Shown: positions 16,968 through 26,420, counted from the first letter of the stretch. The stretch is DNA of 64,000 nt from Lachnospiraceae bacterium (GCA_023663655.1 JAMPGZ010000008.1:1-64000); one strand, 5' to 3'. Notes: generated by a model from the letters alone, not told the origin. Numbers and translations: made by a program.

Positions 16968-17053
16968 GTTAATGGGGGGTGCTCCCTTGCAGGAAGCTGA
17001 GATCACACCCTTTGAACCTGATCCGGGTAATGCCGGCGTAGTGAATCATTAAC
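16968..17053 (+). promoter_or_regulatory. TPP riboswitch (THI box)
   Basis: The conserved thiamin pyrophosphate aptamer core is readable: GGGGTGC, GCTGAGAT at 16996-17003, ACCCTTTGAACCTGATC from 17007, and GGTAATGCCGGCGTAG ending near 17041. P1 is formed by GTTAATG (16968-16974) and CATTAAC (17047-17053). The closing helix ends one base before the ATG of the receptor gene (17055). Binding of TPP should therefore hide the start region directly and block translation; no separate terminator is needed or seen. The family assignment is certain; the mechanism is inferred from geometry. Confidence 0.97.
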
Positions 17054-17054
17054 G

Positions 17055-19289
17055 ATGAAAAGAAAATATTGTATTGCTATGGCTGCGGCAGCATTTGCCG
17101 GCGGTCACATGGCGGCAGCTGATAATGATGCGGCTGTCGACACTGTCATCTCGCTTGATGACGTAGAGATTGTAGCCAACAGGGCTAATCCAAAAACTCC
17201 GGTAGCTTATACTAATGTGAGCCGTCGCTCACTTGAGCGTGTCAATGATGGCAGGGATATCCCTTACTTGCTGTCGATGACGCCGTCGCTCATCACCACA
17301 AGCGATGCCGGTGGCGGCGTGGGATACACTTCGTTGAGGGTGCGCGGATCTGACGGGTCGCGAATAAATGTCATGACCAACGGGATTCCGGTGAACGATG
17401 CCGAGAGCCATAATGTGTATTGGGTGAATATGCCCGACATGGTGTCGTCGCTTCATGACATCCAGATCCAACGCGGAGTGGGAACATCGGCAAATGGTGC
17501 CGGTGCTTTTGGCGCGAGCATAAATATGGTCACGGAGTTTGCATCCGAGTCCCCTTATGCCGAGCTGAGCACGTCCTATGGTTCTTATTCCACATATAAG
17601 GAGACGCTTCGTGCCGGAACAGGATTGATTAACGATCACTGGAGCGCTGAGTTGCGTGTGAGTGCTCTCGGCAGCAACGGATATATCGACCGTGCAAAAT
17701 CAAGGCTGTGGAGCTATTTCGGGCAGGTTGCCTATCAGAATGGAGGAACCCGGTTGAGGCTGCTTGCCTTTGGAGGTAAACAGAAGACCTATATGGCTTG
17801 GGATTATGCCTCGAAAGAGGAGATGAAGGAGTATGGACGGCGTTATAACCCTTGCGGAAAGTATATCGACAGTGAGGGTAATGTGGCTTTTTATGCCGAT
17901 CAGAACGATAATTACACGCAGCATCATCTGCAATTGCTGCTGAATCAACGGCTTGCCGACGGATGGTATCTCAACGCCGGCCTCCATTACACAAAGGGCG
18001 ACGGATATTATGAACAGTATAAGACCGGACGCTCGCTGATTGAATATGGGCTGGCCCCGTTTGAAGATGCCGACGGCGCTATTGTGAAGAAGAGCGACTT
18101 GGTGAGATTGAAAAAGATGGACAACGGTTTTGGAGGTGGTGTCTTCTCGGTCAATTATGTTGCCGGTCGTGTGAATGCCGTGGTTGGCGGGGCGTTGAAC
18201 AACTTCAAGGGGCACCATTTCGGACAGATTGCTTGGGTGCGTAATTATATAGGCGCTCTTGATCCGCTTCAGGAATATTACCGTAATGTGGGTGAAAAGC
18301 TTGACGGAAATATTTATGCCCGTGCCAATGTGGATATAGCTGCGGGATTGTCGGCTTTTGCCGATATGCAGTATCGCCACATCAACTACTCCATAGAGGG
18401 GGTGAGCGACACTTACGACTATGCCACGGAGTCAATGCAGCATCTTGACATTCACCGCAAGTATGACTTCTTTAATCCGAAATTGGGATTGAACTGGTCG
18501 TCGGCTTCGGGGCATCGCGTGTTTGTTTCGTGGGGCGTGGCTCATAAGGAACCCACACGCGACAATTTCATAGACTGCGATGCCAACCGTCTGCCCAAGG
18601 CTGAGCGTCTGTTTGACTATGAGATTGGATATTCCTATGACAGCAAGTTGTTTGCGGTCTCGGCAAATCTATATTATATGGATTATAAAAACCAGCTTGT
18701 GGTTACCGGACAGCTCTCCGACACCGGAAACCCTATAAGCGTCAATATGCCCCACAGTTACCGTGCCGGCATAGAGCTGCAAGCAGCACTGCGCCCTGTC
18801 AAGTGGTTTGACTGGCAAATTAATGCCACCCTGTCGCGCAATCGCATCAAAAACTTCGTGGAGCATATATATGAGGATGAGTGGACCAATCCCATCTCAT
18901 TTGATCTCGGCGACACCCCCATCGCATTCTCGCCCGACTTCACGCTTGCCAATGCGTTTAACTTCCGTTACCGCTGTTTCGATGCATCGCTTTCGAGCCG
19001 CTATGTGTCGAAGCAATATATGTCCAATGCCCATAGCGATGAGCAGAAATTGGATGCCTATTTTGTGAGCGATCTCCGCATAGGGTGTGAACTTAAGGAT
19101 TTCATCGGGCTGAAGGGATTGTATGCCGGAGTGACTGTTTACAATCTTTTCAATGAAAAATATGAGAACAATGGTTATGCCGGTGCGGGATATTATGTGG
19201 AAAATGGCGAAAAAGTGATATACCGCTATGCCGGTTATGCCGCACAGGCTCCCACTAATGTCATGGCGACCGTGACACTGAAATTCTGA
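17055..19289 (+). CDS. TonB-dependent outer-membrane receptor, predicted thiamine uptake
   Basis: A 744-residue outer-membrane barrel. Signal peptide at about 1-22; a plug domain (about 45-160) with the usual LRVRGSDGSR and VYWVNMPDM-type segments; the remaining strands form the beta-barrel, ending in an aromatic-terminated strand (TVTLKF). It lacks the carboxypeptidase-like N-terminal domain of SusC proteins. Control by a TPP riboswitch and pairing with a PnuC-type transporter point to thiamine or a phosphate ester of it as substrate, as known for similar Bacteroidetes operons. The substrate is inferred, not visible in the barrel. Confidence 0.9.
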   Translation: MKRKYCIAMAAAAFAGGHMAAADNDAAVDTVISLDDVEIVANRANPKTPVAYTNVSRRSLERVNDGRDIPYLLSMTPSLITTSDAGGGVGYTSLRVRGSDGSRINVMTNGIPVNDAESHNVYWVNMPDMVSSLHDIQIQRGVGTSANGAGAFGASINMVTEFASESPYAELSTSYGSYSTYKETLRAGTGLINDHWSAELRVSALGSNGYIDRAKSRLWSYFGQVAYQNGGTRLRLLAFGGKQKTYMAWDYASKEEMKEYGRRYNPCGKYIDSEGNVAFYADQNDNYTQHHLQLLLNQRLADGWYLNAGLHYTKGDGYYEQYKTGRSLIEYGLAPFEDADGAIVKKSDLVRLKKMDNGFGGGVFSVNYVAGRVNAVVGGALNNFKGHHFGQIAWVRNYIGALDPLQEYYRNVGEKLDGNIYARANVDIAAGLSAFADMQYRHINYSIEGVSDTYDYATESMQHLDIHRKYDFFNPKLGLNWSSASGHRVFVSWGVAHKEPTRDNFIDCDANRLPKAERLFDYEIGYSYDSKLFAVSANLYYMDYKNQLVVTGQLSDTGNPISVNMPHSYRAGIELQAALRPVKWFDWQINATLSRNRIKNFVEHIYEDEWTNPISFDLGDTPIAFSPDFTLANAFNFRYRCFDASLSSRYVSKQYMSNAHSDEQKLDAYFVSDLRIGCELKDFIGLKGLYAGVTVYNLFNEKYENNGYAGAGYYVENGEKVIYRYAGYAAQAPTNVMATVTLKF

Positions 19290-19293
19290 TTTT

Positions 19294-19872
19294 ATGCAAC
19301 TTGATGTAATTCTTGACATACTGAAAGTTTCCGTAGGGCTTATATACCTGTATCTTGAATATAATGCCAAGCGTGGACTGTGGATAGCCGGAGTCATAAT
19401 GCCGGCGATCTCCCTGTGGCTCTTCTATAATAAAGGATTGTATGCCGACTGTGCCATAAACTTCTATTATCTTGTCATTGCCATATATGGTTATATTACG
19501 TGGAGCCGTAAGTCGGCATCGGGAGAAAAGCCTGAATTGCCGATATCATCTGTACCGGGCAAAGTCGCAGCCATTCTTGGTCTGGTATTTGCTGCAATGT
19601 GGCTTTTTATCGCGTGGGTGCTTGCATCGTTCACTGACAGTACTGTGGTGTGGCTGGATTCTTTTACGACGGCGTTGAGCATCGTGGGGCTATGGATGCT
19701 TGCACGGAAATATATACAGCAATGGTTCGTGTGGCTTGTGGTCGATGCTGTCTATGTGTGGTTGTATTATCACAAAGGAATCTATTTTTCTGGAACGCTC
19801 TATGCTTTATATACGGTGATTGCCATATTCGGTTACCGGAAATGGCGACGTATGCTTGCGATGCAATCATGA
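19294..19872 (+). CDS. pnuT: PnuC/PnuT-family transporter, predicted thiamine transporter
   Basis: A 192-residue inner-membrane protein with about seven helices and the PnuC-family features (GLIYLYLEYNAKRG near the N-terminus; FVWLVVDAVYVWLYYHKG and GYRKW near the C-terminus). PnuC proteins carry vitamin-type substrates by facilitated diffusion, trapped by phosphorylation. Under a TPP riboswitch the relative PnuT moves thiamine. It follows the receptor gene by 4 bases. The thiamin pyrophosphokinase gene often found third in such operons is absent; a convergent transketolase gene follows. Confidence 0.88.
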   Translation: MQLDVILDILKVSVGLIYLYLEYNAKRGLWIAGVIMPAISLWLFYNKGLYADCAINFYYLVIAIYGYITWSRKSASGEKPELPISSVPGKVAAILGLVFAAMWLFIAWVLASFTDSTVVWLDSFTTALSIVGLWMLARKYIQQWFVWLVVDAVYVWLYYHKGIYFSGTLYALYTVIAIFGYRKWRRMLAMQS

Positions 19873-19873
19873 T

Positions 19874-19912
19874 AAAAAAGCAGATTCCGATCGCCGGAAC
19901 CTGCTTTTTTTT
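19874..19912. terminator. Bidirectional terminator between pnuT and tkt
   Basis: GCAG and TTCCG (from 19880) pair with CGGAA and CTGC around ATCGC, with one A/C mismatch. A6 flanks the left and T8 the right, so it works for both convergent genes. Confidence 0.88.
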
Positions 19913-19935
19913 CGAGATAAGTGTTATTGATAGAA

Positions 19936-21969
19936 TTACTTTTGTAGGTAAGTCTTGACAAGTGCGAGCACGGCAGGTGTTGTGAAGCCGAATTTTTCAT
20001 CAAGCACCTTGTAGGGAGCTGATGCTCCGAAGTGATCGAGTCCGAATACTTCGCCATCGCGTCCTACCACACCTTGCAGTGTAGAGGGGAGTCCGGCGGT
20101 CAAGCCGAATACCTTGCCTGATGCCGGAATCACGCTGTCGCGGTAAGCTTTGGGCTGGCAGTCGAAGAGACCGATTGAAGGAATTGATACAACGCGTGCG
20201 CTGATGCCTTCCTTGGCGAGTTCGCCGGCAACTTCCACAAGAAGCGAAACTTCTGAACCGTTTGCAACGAGAGTCACAGCCGGATTTTCAGCATTTACCA
20301 CTATGTATCCACCCTTTTCGGCTCCGAGAGCTTCATTGTAGCGGTCGCCTGAAGCAGCGGGCAGATCGGGAATGTTCTGGCGGCTTAGGATAAGAGCGGT
20401 AGGAGTCTTGGTGTTTTCCATCGCCATTTTCCAGCACACTGATGTCTCAGCCGCATCACCGGGGCGTAAAACAAGCACGCTCGGCTCGCCCTTGAAGTTC
20501 TTGAGCTGCTCCATGAGACGTATTTGAGCTTCTTGCTCCACGGGTTCGTGGGTTGGTCCGTCTTCGCCTACACGGAATGCGTCGTGAGTCCAGATGTATT
20601 TTACAGGGATCTCCATAAGGGCAGCCATACGCACGGCGGGTTTCATGTAGTCAGAGAATACGAAGAAAGTTCCGCAAGCGCCGATAACACCGCCATGAAG
20701 AACGAGTCCGTTCATAAGAGCGCCCATTGTCAATTCCGATACACCGCAGTGCAGGAATGCTCCGGAGAAGTCACCGTTGGTGAACGGAGTGGTATTTTTA
20801 AGGAATGCATCGGTCTTGTCTGAGTTCGCAAGGTCAGCTGAAGACACGATCATGTTGCCAACCTCTTTAGCGAGGGTGTCAAGCACATCGGCTGATGCCT
20901 GTCGTGTTGCGATACCCGGTTTGTGGGCGATGTTTTTCCAATCGATGTTGGGGAGTTCATTAGCGAGATAGCTGTCGAGGAGAGCCGCTTTTTCGGGATT
21001 TGCTTCACGCCAAGCTTTTTCTTCCTCTTTGCGAGCTGCAACTTGGAGACGGAGCACCTGGGCACGGTCCTCATAAAGTTTCTTGACATCTTCCCAAATG
21101 TGGAACGGATCCTTGGGATCTGCTCCAAGATGTTCGATTGTCTTCTCGAAAGAGCCACCTTTGGAGGCGCTGATGGGATTTCCGTGAGTTGAGCATTGAC
21201 CTTCGAAGCTTTCTCCTGTTGCAGTCACACATCCACGTCCCATCACTGTTTTACCGATGATTATTGTAGGACGTTTGTCCTCCTTTATTGCAGCATCAAG
21301 TGCATCAGCCATAGCCAATGGATCGGTGCCGTCAACTTCAAGCACGTTCCAGTTCCATGCACGATATTTTGCTGCGGTGTCTTCGCGGGTCACAGCTGCG
21401 GTATCGGTAGAGAGCTGTATGTCGTTGCTGTCATAGAACATGATGAGGTTGTGGAGACCGAGATATCCGGCAAGGCGGCCTGCGCCTTGTGAGATTTCTT
21501 CCTGCACACCTCCGTCAGAGATGAAAGTATAGGTCTTGTGTGACAACCAGTCGCCGAAGCGGGCTTGCAAGAAGCGTTCAGCGATAGCACATCCTACAGC
21601 CATCACATGACCTTGACCGAGGGGACCTGAGGTGTTTTCAATGCCTCTCTCCACGTGCAATTCTGGGTGTCCCGGAGTGGGGCTTCCCCATTGACGGAAT
21701 TCCTTCAGTTCCTCGACAGTGAATTTTCCTGTCAGAGCAAGCACTGAGTATAACATCGGAGACATGTGTCCGGGATCGAGGAAGAAACGGTCGCGGGCAA
21801 TCCAGTTGGGATTATCAGGGTCGGTAACTAAGAATGATGAGTAGAGAACATTGATGAAGTCAGCTCCGCCCATGGCTCCGCCCGGGTGTCCTGACTTGGC
21901 TTTTTCAACCATTGACGCGGCAAGAACACGAATATTGTCGGCAGCGCGTGTCATAAGATTTTTATCCAT
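19936..21969 (-). CDS. tkt: Transketolase
   Basis: A 677-residue TPP enzyme of the non-oxidative pentose phosphate pathway, moving two-carbon units between sugar phosphates. Seen: SGHPGG (26-31), DPGHMSP, GPLGQG (115-120), the TPP/Mg motif as SDGGVQEE (151-158, with Ser where GDG is usual), and the later pyrimidine-binding and C-terminal domains (THDAFRVGEDGPTHEP region). Full length for the family. Convergent with a thiamine uptake operon. It follows the MFS sugar transporter by 40 bases and may be co-transcribed with it. Confidence 0.95.
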   Translation of the reverse strand: MDKNLMTRAADNIRVLAASMVEKAKSGHPGGAMGGADFINVLYSSFLVTDPDNPNWIARDRFFLDPGHMSPMLYSVLALTGKFTVEELKEFRQWGSPTPGHPELHVERGIENTSGPLGQGHVMAVGCAIAERFLQARFGDWLSHKTYTFISDGGVQEEISQGAGRLAGYLGLHNLIMFYDSNDIQLSTDTAAVTREDTAAKYRAWNWNVLEVDGTDPLAMADALDAAIKEDKRPTIIIGKTVMGRGCVTATGESFEGQCSTHGNPISASKGGSFEKTIEHLGADPKDPFHIWEDVKKLYEDRAQVLRLQVAARKEEEKAWREANPEKAALLDSYLANELPNIDWKNIAHKPGIATRQASADVLDTLAKEVGNMIVSSADLANSDKTDAFLKNTTPFTNGDFSGAFLHCGVSELTMGALMNGLVLHGGVIGACGTFFVFSDYMKPAVRMAALMEIPVKYIWTHDAFRVGEDGPTHEPVEQEAQIRLMEQLKNFKGEPSVLVLRPGDAAETSVCWKMAMENTKTPTALILSRQNIPDLPAASGDRYNEALGAEKGGYIVVNAENPAVTLVANGSEVSLLVEVAGELAKEGISARVVSIPSIGLFDCQPKAYRDSVIPASGKVFGLTAGLPSTLQGVVGRDGEVFGLDHFGASAPYKVLDEKFGFTTPAVLALVKTYLQK

Positions 21970-22009
21970 TTCGTGAAATTATAAGTTTTTTTGTTTTAGG
22001 CTTTGATAT

Positions 22010-23368
22010 TTATAGATAAAGTTGTTCTTCCTCTTCATCTACAGGAATTTCGGGGTTGACGTTCTTGCAGCCCACAACTCCGTAGTAGAGCAGATAGGCA
22101 AGCATTGCGACAACCAGCCAGTAGGATGCCATATAGCCTACGCTCGTTGCGATTGCGTTCTGAATGAGAGGCATTACGCCGCCACCTACTACCATCATCA
22201 TGAAGATGCCTGATGCCTGAGCGGTGTATTTTCCAAGACCTTCAACAGCAAGATTGAAAATGCCGCCCCACATTACAGAAGTGCATAATCCGCATAGCAC
22301 GAGGAAGAGCGCTTTAGCCGGAACCTGTGCCATGGAGAAACCGTCGGCGGCGCTGTATGCCGGCATTGACATACGGATGTCGCTCGGAAGGAAGATGGCG
22401 ATGCAGATGAGGATGATAGCAACCGTCGATACGGCGATGAGCTGTGCACGGCTTGATACTTTTCCTGATATGACACTTGAGATGAGACGTCCACACAGCA
22501 TAAGCAGCCAATAGATCGCGGCTACACCACCGGCTACGGCAGCGGCATTCTCTGCAATGCCTGATGCGGCACTGTCGCTGAGATAGAAGATGAGAACACC
22601 GGGAATACCAATCTCAATACCCACATATAGGAATATGCCTATCACACCGAGCAGGGTGTGGCGGAAATTCCAGGCACTGTGAGTGAATTTTACTTTATGA
22701 TTTTTTACATCCTTGTTGAGGTGTGGTTCCGGTATCTTGACGGCGCTTATGACGATGAATGCAAATGCAAACACGCCCATGGCTATGAATAGAAGCGGTG
22801 CGACATCGCCCATGGATGTGGTGGCTGTAACCTGTCCGATGAGCATACCCACAAAGAGCGGAGTAAGCGTTCCGGCAAGAGAGTTAAACGAACCTCCGGT
22901 CTGCACAAGCTGATTGCCGGTGTTTCCGCCGCCACCCAAAAGATTGAGCATGGGGTTGACAACGGTGTTCAACATACACACGCAAAAACCGCATATAAAT
23001 GCTCCGAGGAGGTATATGATGAAATTGAGCGTAACTACCTGCCCGCTGACAGTGAATACTCCGGTTTCGGCACCGGTGACACCTGAAAGCCATTGGCAGA
23101 AGAGGCCTACAAGACCTACTATCATAGCATAGAGGGCGGTTTTCTTGTAACCGATCTTTACAAGAAGATTTCCTGCCGGGATTCCCATAAAGAGATAGGC
23201 GAGGAAGTTCATCATGTTGCCGAGCATTCCCGACCATTCATAATTATTTTTCCAAATAGTGCCAAGCGGGGCAGCCAAGTTTGTGACAAATGAAATCATC
23301 GCAAACAGGAAGAACATCGCGATAATTGCTATCACGCGTCCGTTGCTGGATTGTTTTGCTGTTTCCAT
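22010..23368 (-). CDS. MFS sugar transporter, FucP/GlcP-like
   Basis: A 452-residue inner-membrane protein with about twelve helices. The N-terminal half (FFLFAMISFVTN, FLAYLFMGIPAG, LVKIGYKKT) is typical of the fucose/glucose/galactose:proton symporter branch (FucP, GlcP, NagP). The exact sugar cannot be told. The stop lies 40 bases before tkt, which fits sugar entry feeding the pentose phosphate pathway (inference). The C-terminus is acidic. Confidence 0.85.
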   Translation of the reverse strand: METAKQSSNGRVIAIIAMFFLFAMISFVTNLAAPLGTIWKNNYEWSGMLGNMMNFLAYLFMGIPAGNLLVKIGYKKTALYAMIVGLVGLFCQWLSGVTGAETGVFTVSGQVVTLNFIIYLLGAFICGFCVCMLNTVVNPMLNLLGGGGNTGNQLVQTGGSFNSLAGTLTPLFVGMLIGQVTATTSMGDVAPLLFIAMGVFAFAFIVISAVKIPEPHLNKDVKNHKVKFTHSAWNFRHTLLGVIGIFLYVGIEIGIPGVLIFYLSDSAASGIAENAAAVAGGVAAIYWLLMLCGRLISSVISGKVSSRAQLIAVSTVAIILICIAIFLPSDIRMSMPAYSAADGFSMAQVPAKALFLVLCGLCTSVMWGGIFNLAVEGLGKYTAQASGIFMMMVVGGGVMPLIQNAIATSVGYMASYWLVVAMLAYLLYYGVVGCKNVNPEIPVDEEEEQLYL

Positions 23369-23488
23369 GTTAGTGTCTACAGATTGATAATAGTTAGTTA
23401 GAAATTGTAAATTGGTTAATTGTGTAAAATTAATGAAATTTTTTGTAGTTGCCCCATTTTATGTTGCACAACATGGATTTTTGAGAAA

Positions 23489-24154
23489 TCAGTACTCTCT
23501 TTCGCCAAAAATAGTGGTGCCTATCCTCACCATGTTGCTGCCCTCTTCAATCGCCGTAATATAGTCATGACTCATGCCCATGCTTATTGTGTCGAGCGTT
23601 TCAATGCCGGTTGTCTTGTGCAAATTTTCAAATGCTCGGGCGATGTCGTGGAAATCCTGACGTATGCGGATTTCGTCATCGACATTGCTCGCCATTCCCA
23701 TCACTCCGCGCACTCTGACATTGCTGAGGGTCGGCAGGATGCCGGAAGTGGCAAGTAGATCAAGCTCTTCAGGCGAAAATCCGAATTTGGTTTCTTCCTT
23801 AGCCACATGGACTTGAAGCAGCACGTCGACGCTCCTGCCTATTCTCTTGGCTTCGGAGTCGACAAGTTTCAGCAGCTTTTCAGAATCGATGCTGTGTATC
23901 AGTGACACGTGAGGGATTATGGTGCGTACTTTGTTAGTCTGGAGGTGTCCGATGAAATGCCATTCCACATCATGAGGCAATGCTGATGCTTTAGCCACAA
24001 GCTCGTTGGCACGGCTTTCTCCGAACACCCTTTGACCGCAATCATACGCTTCCATAAGGGCTTCGACCGGATGAAATTTGGAAACAGCGACAAGCGTCAC
24101 TCCTTTTGGGAGCGACGCTTTTATGCCGTTGATGCGTTTGCCTATGGTTGACAT
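23489..24154 (-). CDS. YggS-family PLP homeostasis protein
   Basis: A 221-residue protein of the PLPBP/YggS family, which binds pyridoxal phosphate without known catalysis and keeps vitamin B6 and amino-acid pools in balance. The PLP lysine is Lys26 in LVAVSKFHP; FGESRANE, WHFIGHLQTNK and the phosphate-binding SMGMSHDY region are all present. Fourth gene of a run argF', focA-like, DUF4494, yggS, with 10 bases to the gene before it. A short palindrome (ATGTTGCACAACAT) lies just downstream and may end the transcript. Confidence 0.93.
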   Translation of the reverse strand: MSTIGKRINGIKASLPKGVTLVAVSKFHPVEALMEAYDCGQRVFGESRANELVAKASALPHDVEWHFIGHLQTNKVRTIIPHVSLIHSIDSEKLLKLVDSEAKRIGRSVDVLLQVHVAKEETKFGFSPEELDLLATSGILPTLSNVRVRGVMGMASNVDDEIRIRQDFHDIARAFENLHKTTGIETLDTISMGMSHDYITAIEEGSNMVRIGTTIFGEREY

Positions 24155-24164
24155 GACTGCTATA

Positions 24165-24614
24165 TCATTCGTTGGATGATGAAGATGCCAATTTGGCTTT
24201 GAACACGTCCATGATATTGGTTTCCACTATTGAAGCGACTTCAAAATCAGCCATTGTGCCTTTCATGCCATCCATGAAGTTGTCGAGCGCTTCGCGGAAA
24301 TTGTTGGCGGCGACAAGAATGTGGGTAGTTGTCTTTTTTTCAACCGCTGTTTTTTCATCGAGCGTTATGAAGTTGACTTTCACGTGATACCATTTGTCGG
24401 CTGCGTCATTCCAGAAGATTTCCGATATATTGGTGCGTTTTACGGCAGAAATTGAAAAGTCACCCGATATAAATGGAGTCATCTCCTCGATTGTGCGTGC
24501 TTCTGCTTCGGTGAAGCTTAAAGCATCGACCATATAGGGTTCATTGACTTTCTTCTGGGTTCCGTTTTCCATCATTTTGTCGTAACGGACTTTAGTTTCA
24601 AACCAGTTGCTCAT
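24165..24614 (-). CDS. DUF4494 domain protein
   Basis: A 149-residue protein that I place in DUF4494 by its start (NWFETKVRYDK) and the pattern EPYMVDALSFTEAEAR. No signal peptide or membrane helix. The body alternates strands and helices, ending in a Ser-rich tail. Function is unknown for the family; it is common in Bacteroidales next to yggS. Here it lies between a formate/nitrite channel and yggS, in one direction. Confidence 0.8.
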   Translation of the reverse strand: MSNWFETKVRYDKMMENGTQKKVNEPYMVDALSFTEAEARTIEEMTPFISGDFSISAVKRTNISEIFWNDAADKWYHVKVNFITLDEKTAVEKKTTTHILVAANNFREALDNFMDGMKGTMADFEVASIVETNIMDVFKAKLASSSSNE

Positions 24615-24658
24615 AATACGTATGTGATTATAAATATTGTAGAATAAAAGTAGAATTG

Positions 24659-25459
24659 TTATTTAGGTTGTCGGTTGAGGTAAAGATAGGAGTGTACACA
24701 CCCCACGAATACCGCGCCTCCAACTATATTGCCTAATGTCGCGGGAATGAGATTGCGCCATATCATTTCCCATGTCGAGATGTCGGCGCCTTCAAGTATG
24801 CCGCACGGGATGAAGAACATATTGGCTATTGAATGTTCGTAGCCGAGGGCAACGAACGCCATCACCGGAAACCAACATCCAAACATCTTTGCCCCGCTGC
24901 TTTTTGCCGACATTGCAAGCCATATAGCGAGGCACACACACCAGTTGGCTCCGATGCCCTTGAGGAATACAGTGCCCCACGGCATGGCAACCTTTGCACC
25001 GGCGATGTTTATTATCGCGGTATGATATGGCTCAGGAGCTGTAAGCCCGGTGAGATATACCATGAAATACACGAAAAGCAATGCTCCCATGAAGTTGCCT
25101 ATCCACACCAATGTCCAGTTGACAAGGACATCGATGATAGAACACCGCTTTGTCAACAGCGGAGGCATGAGCAATGCATTATTGCCGGTGAACAGCTCGG
25201 CGCCAAGCACCACTACGAGAATCAACCCGATGGGGAATGCCGCTCCGCTCAACAGCTTCTGAAGCCCGGGATTTCCTGCGGTTATTTCCGGAAATCCATA
25301 TCCCAAGGTGAGCGACAATATTCCACCGAAAGCAATGTATATTCCTGCGAGAATGGTGAGCACAATGAACCGGTTGAAACTTACTGACCGTAATTTCAAC
25401 TTATTGGTTCCGGCATTCAGAGCATTTTCTATTACTTCTGACGGAGTTTTTGTAGCCAT
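24659..25459 (-). CDS. Formate/nitrite transporter family channel
   Basis: A 266-residue inner-membrane protein with six helices. Family marks: GAELFTGNN in the second-third helix region, GIGANWCVCLA, and GYEHSIANMFFIP with the central pore His. The FNT family carries formate, nitrite or related small anions. Formate is a likely substrate in a fermenting gut anaerobe, but nitrite or acetate cannot be excluded. It starts 4 bases after the argF' stop. Confidence 0.88.
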   Translation of the reverse strand: MATKTPSEVIENALNAGTNKLKLRSVSFNRFIVLTILAGIYIAFGGILSLTLGYGFPEITAGNPGLQKLLSGAAFPIGLILVVVLGAELFTGNNALLMPPLLTKRCSIIDVLVNWTLVWIGNFMGALLFVYFMVYLTGLTAPEPYHTAIINIAGAKVAMPWGTVFLKGIGANWCVCLAIWLAMSAKSSGAKMFGCWFPVMAFVALGYEHSIANMFFIPCGILEGADISTWEMIWRNLIPATLGNIVGGAVFVGCVHSYLYLNRQPK

Positions 25460-25463
25460 GCTG

Positions 25464-26420
25464 TTACTTTAATGATTCGAGTAGGCGTTTGAGCACTACT
25501 TGTGCTGAGATTTCTCGGTTTGCCGCTTCTGGAATCACAAGCGAACGCGGACCTTCAATCACGTCATCGCTTACAATCATGTTTCGTCTCACTGGGAGGC
25601 AGTGCATGAAATAAGCGTTGTTGGTAAGAGCCATTTTTTCTATTGTCACAGTCCATGAGCGGTCGGTGGAGATGACTTTTCCGTAATTGGGATCGGCAAA
25701 TGCGCTCCAGTTTTTGGCATATACGAAGTCGGCTCCTTCAAGCGCTTTATCCTGGTCATATTCCACACGTGCGTTTCCTACGAATTCAGGTGCGAGCTCA
25801 TAACCGTGGGGATGCGTTATGACGAAATCGTAATCGGTGGCGTTCATCCATTCGGCGAAAGAGTTGGGTACTGCTTGCGGAAGCGATTTAGGATGAGGTG
25901 CCCAGGTCATTACCACTTTAGGGCGCTCAACAGTCTTGTATTCCTCAATAGTGATGAGGTCGGCAAAAGACTGCAGCGGGTGGCGTGTCGCCGCTTCCAT
26001 TGAGAATACGGGACGTCCGGAGTACTTGATGAATTGGTTGATGATTTTCTCTTCGTAGTCATCGGTCTTGGACTGGAACTGAGCGAATGACCTCACACCG
26101 ATAATGTCGCAATAGCAACCCATCACCGGGATTGCTTCGAGCAGATGTTCTGGCTTGTCGCCATCCATTATCACTCCGCGCTCTGTTTCGAGTTTCCATG
26201 CACCCTGATTGACATCGAGTACCATGACATTCATGCCAAGATTCATTGCCGCCTTCTGAGTGCTCAGTCGTGTGCGCAGCGATGAGTTGAAGAAAATCAT
26301 CAGCAGTGTCTTGTTTTCTCCAAGATGTTTGTACCCGAATTTGTTGGCTTTGACTTCCAAAGCCTCTTTTACGGCGGCATTAAGGTCGCCGATATCCTTT
26401 ACGTTAGTGAAATTTTTCAT
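25464..26420 (-). CDS. argF': N-succinylornithine carbamoyltransferase
   Basis: A 318-residue transcarbamylase for arginine synthesis through acylated ornithine. Carbamoyl-phosphate residues are seen in SLRTR (47-51) and HPLQ (147-150), and the catalytic HCLP at 273-276. Residue 90 is Pro (GDKPEHLLEA). In the studied enzymes Glu at this site selects N-acetylornithine, and Pro selects N-succinylornithine as in Bacteroides fragilis. So the succinyl form is the likely substrate. It begins the reverse run with the FNT channel, DUF4494 and yggS and is divergent from the flippase gene. Confidence 0.92.
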   Translation of the reverse strand: MKNFTNVKDIGDLNAAVKEALEVKANKFGYKHLGENKTLLMIFFNSSLRTRLSTQKAAMNLGMNVMVLDVNQGAWKLETERGVIMDGDKPEHLLEAIPVMGCYCDIIGVRSFAQFQSKTDDYEEKIINQFIKYSGRPVFSMEAATRHPLQSFADLITIEEYKTVERPKVVMTWAPHPKSLPQAVPNSFAEWMNATDYDFVITHPHGYELAPEFVGNARVEYDQDKALEGADFVYAKNWSAFADPNYGKVISTDRSWTVTIEKMALTNNAYFMHCLPVRRNMIVSDDVIEGPRSLVIPEAANREISAQVVLKRLLESLK

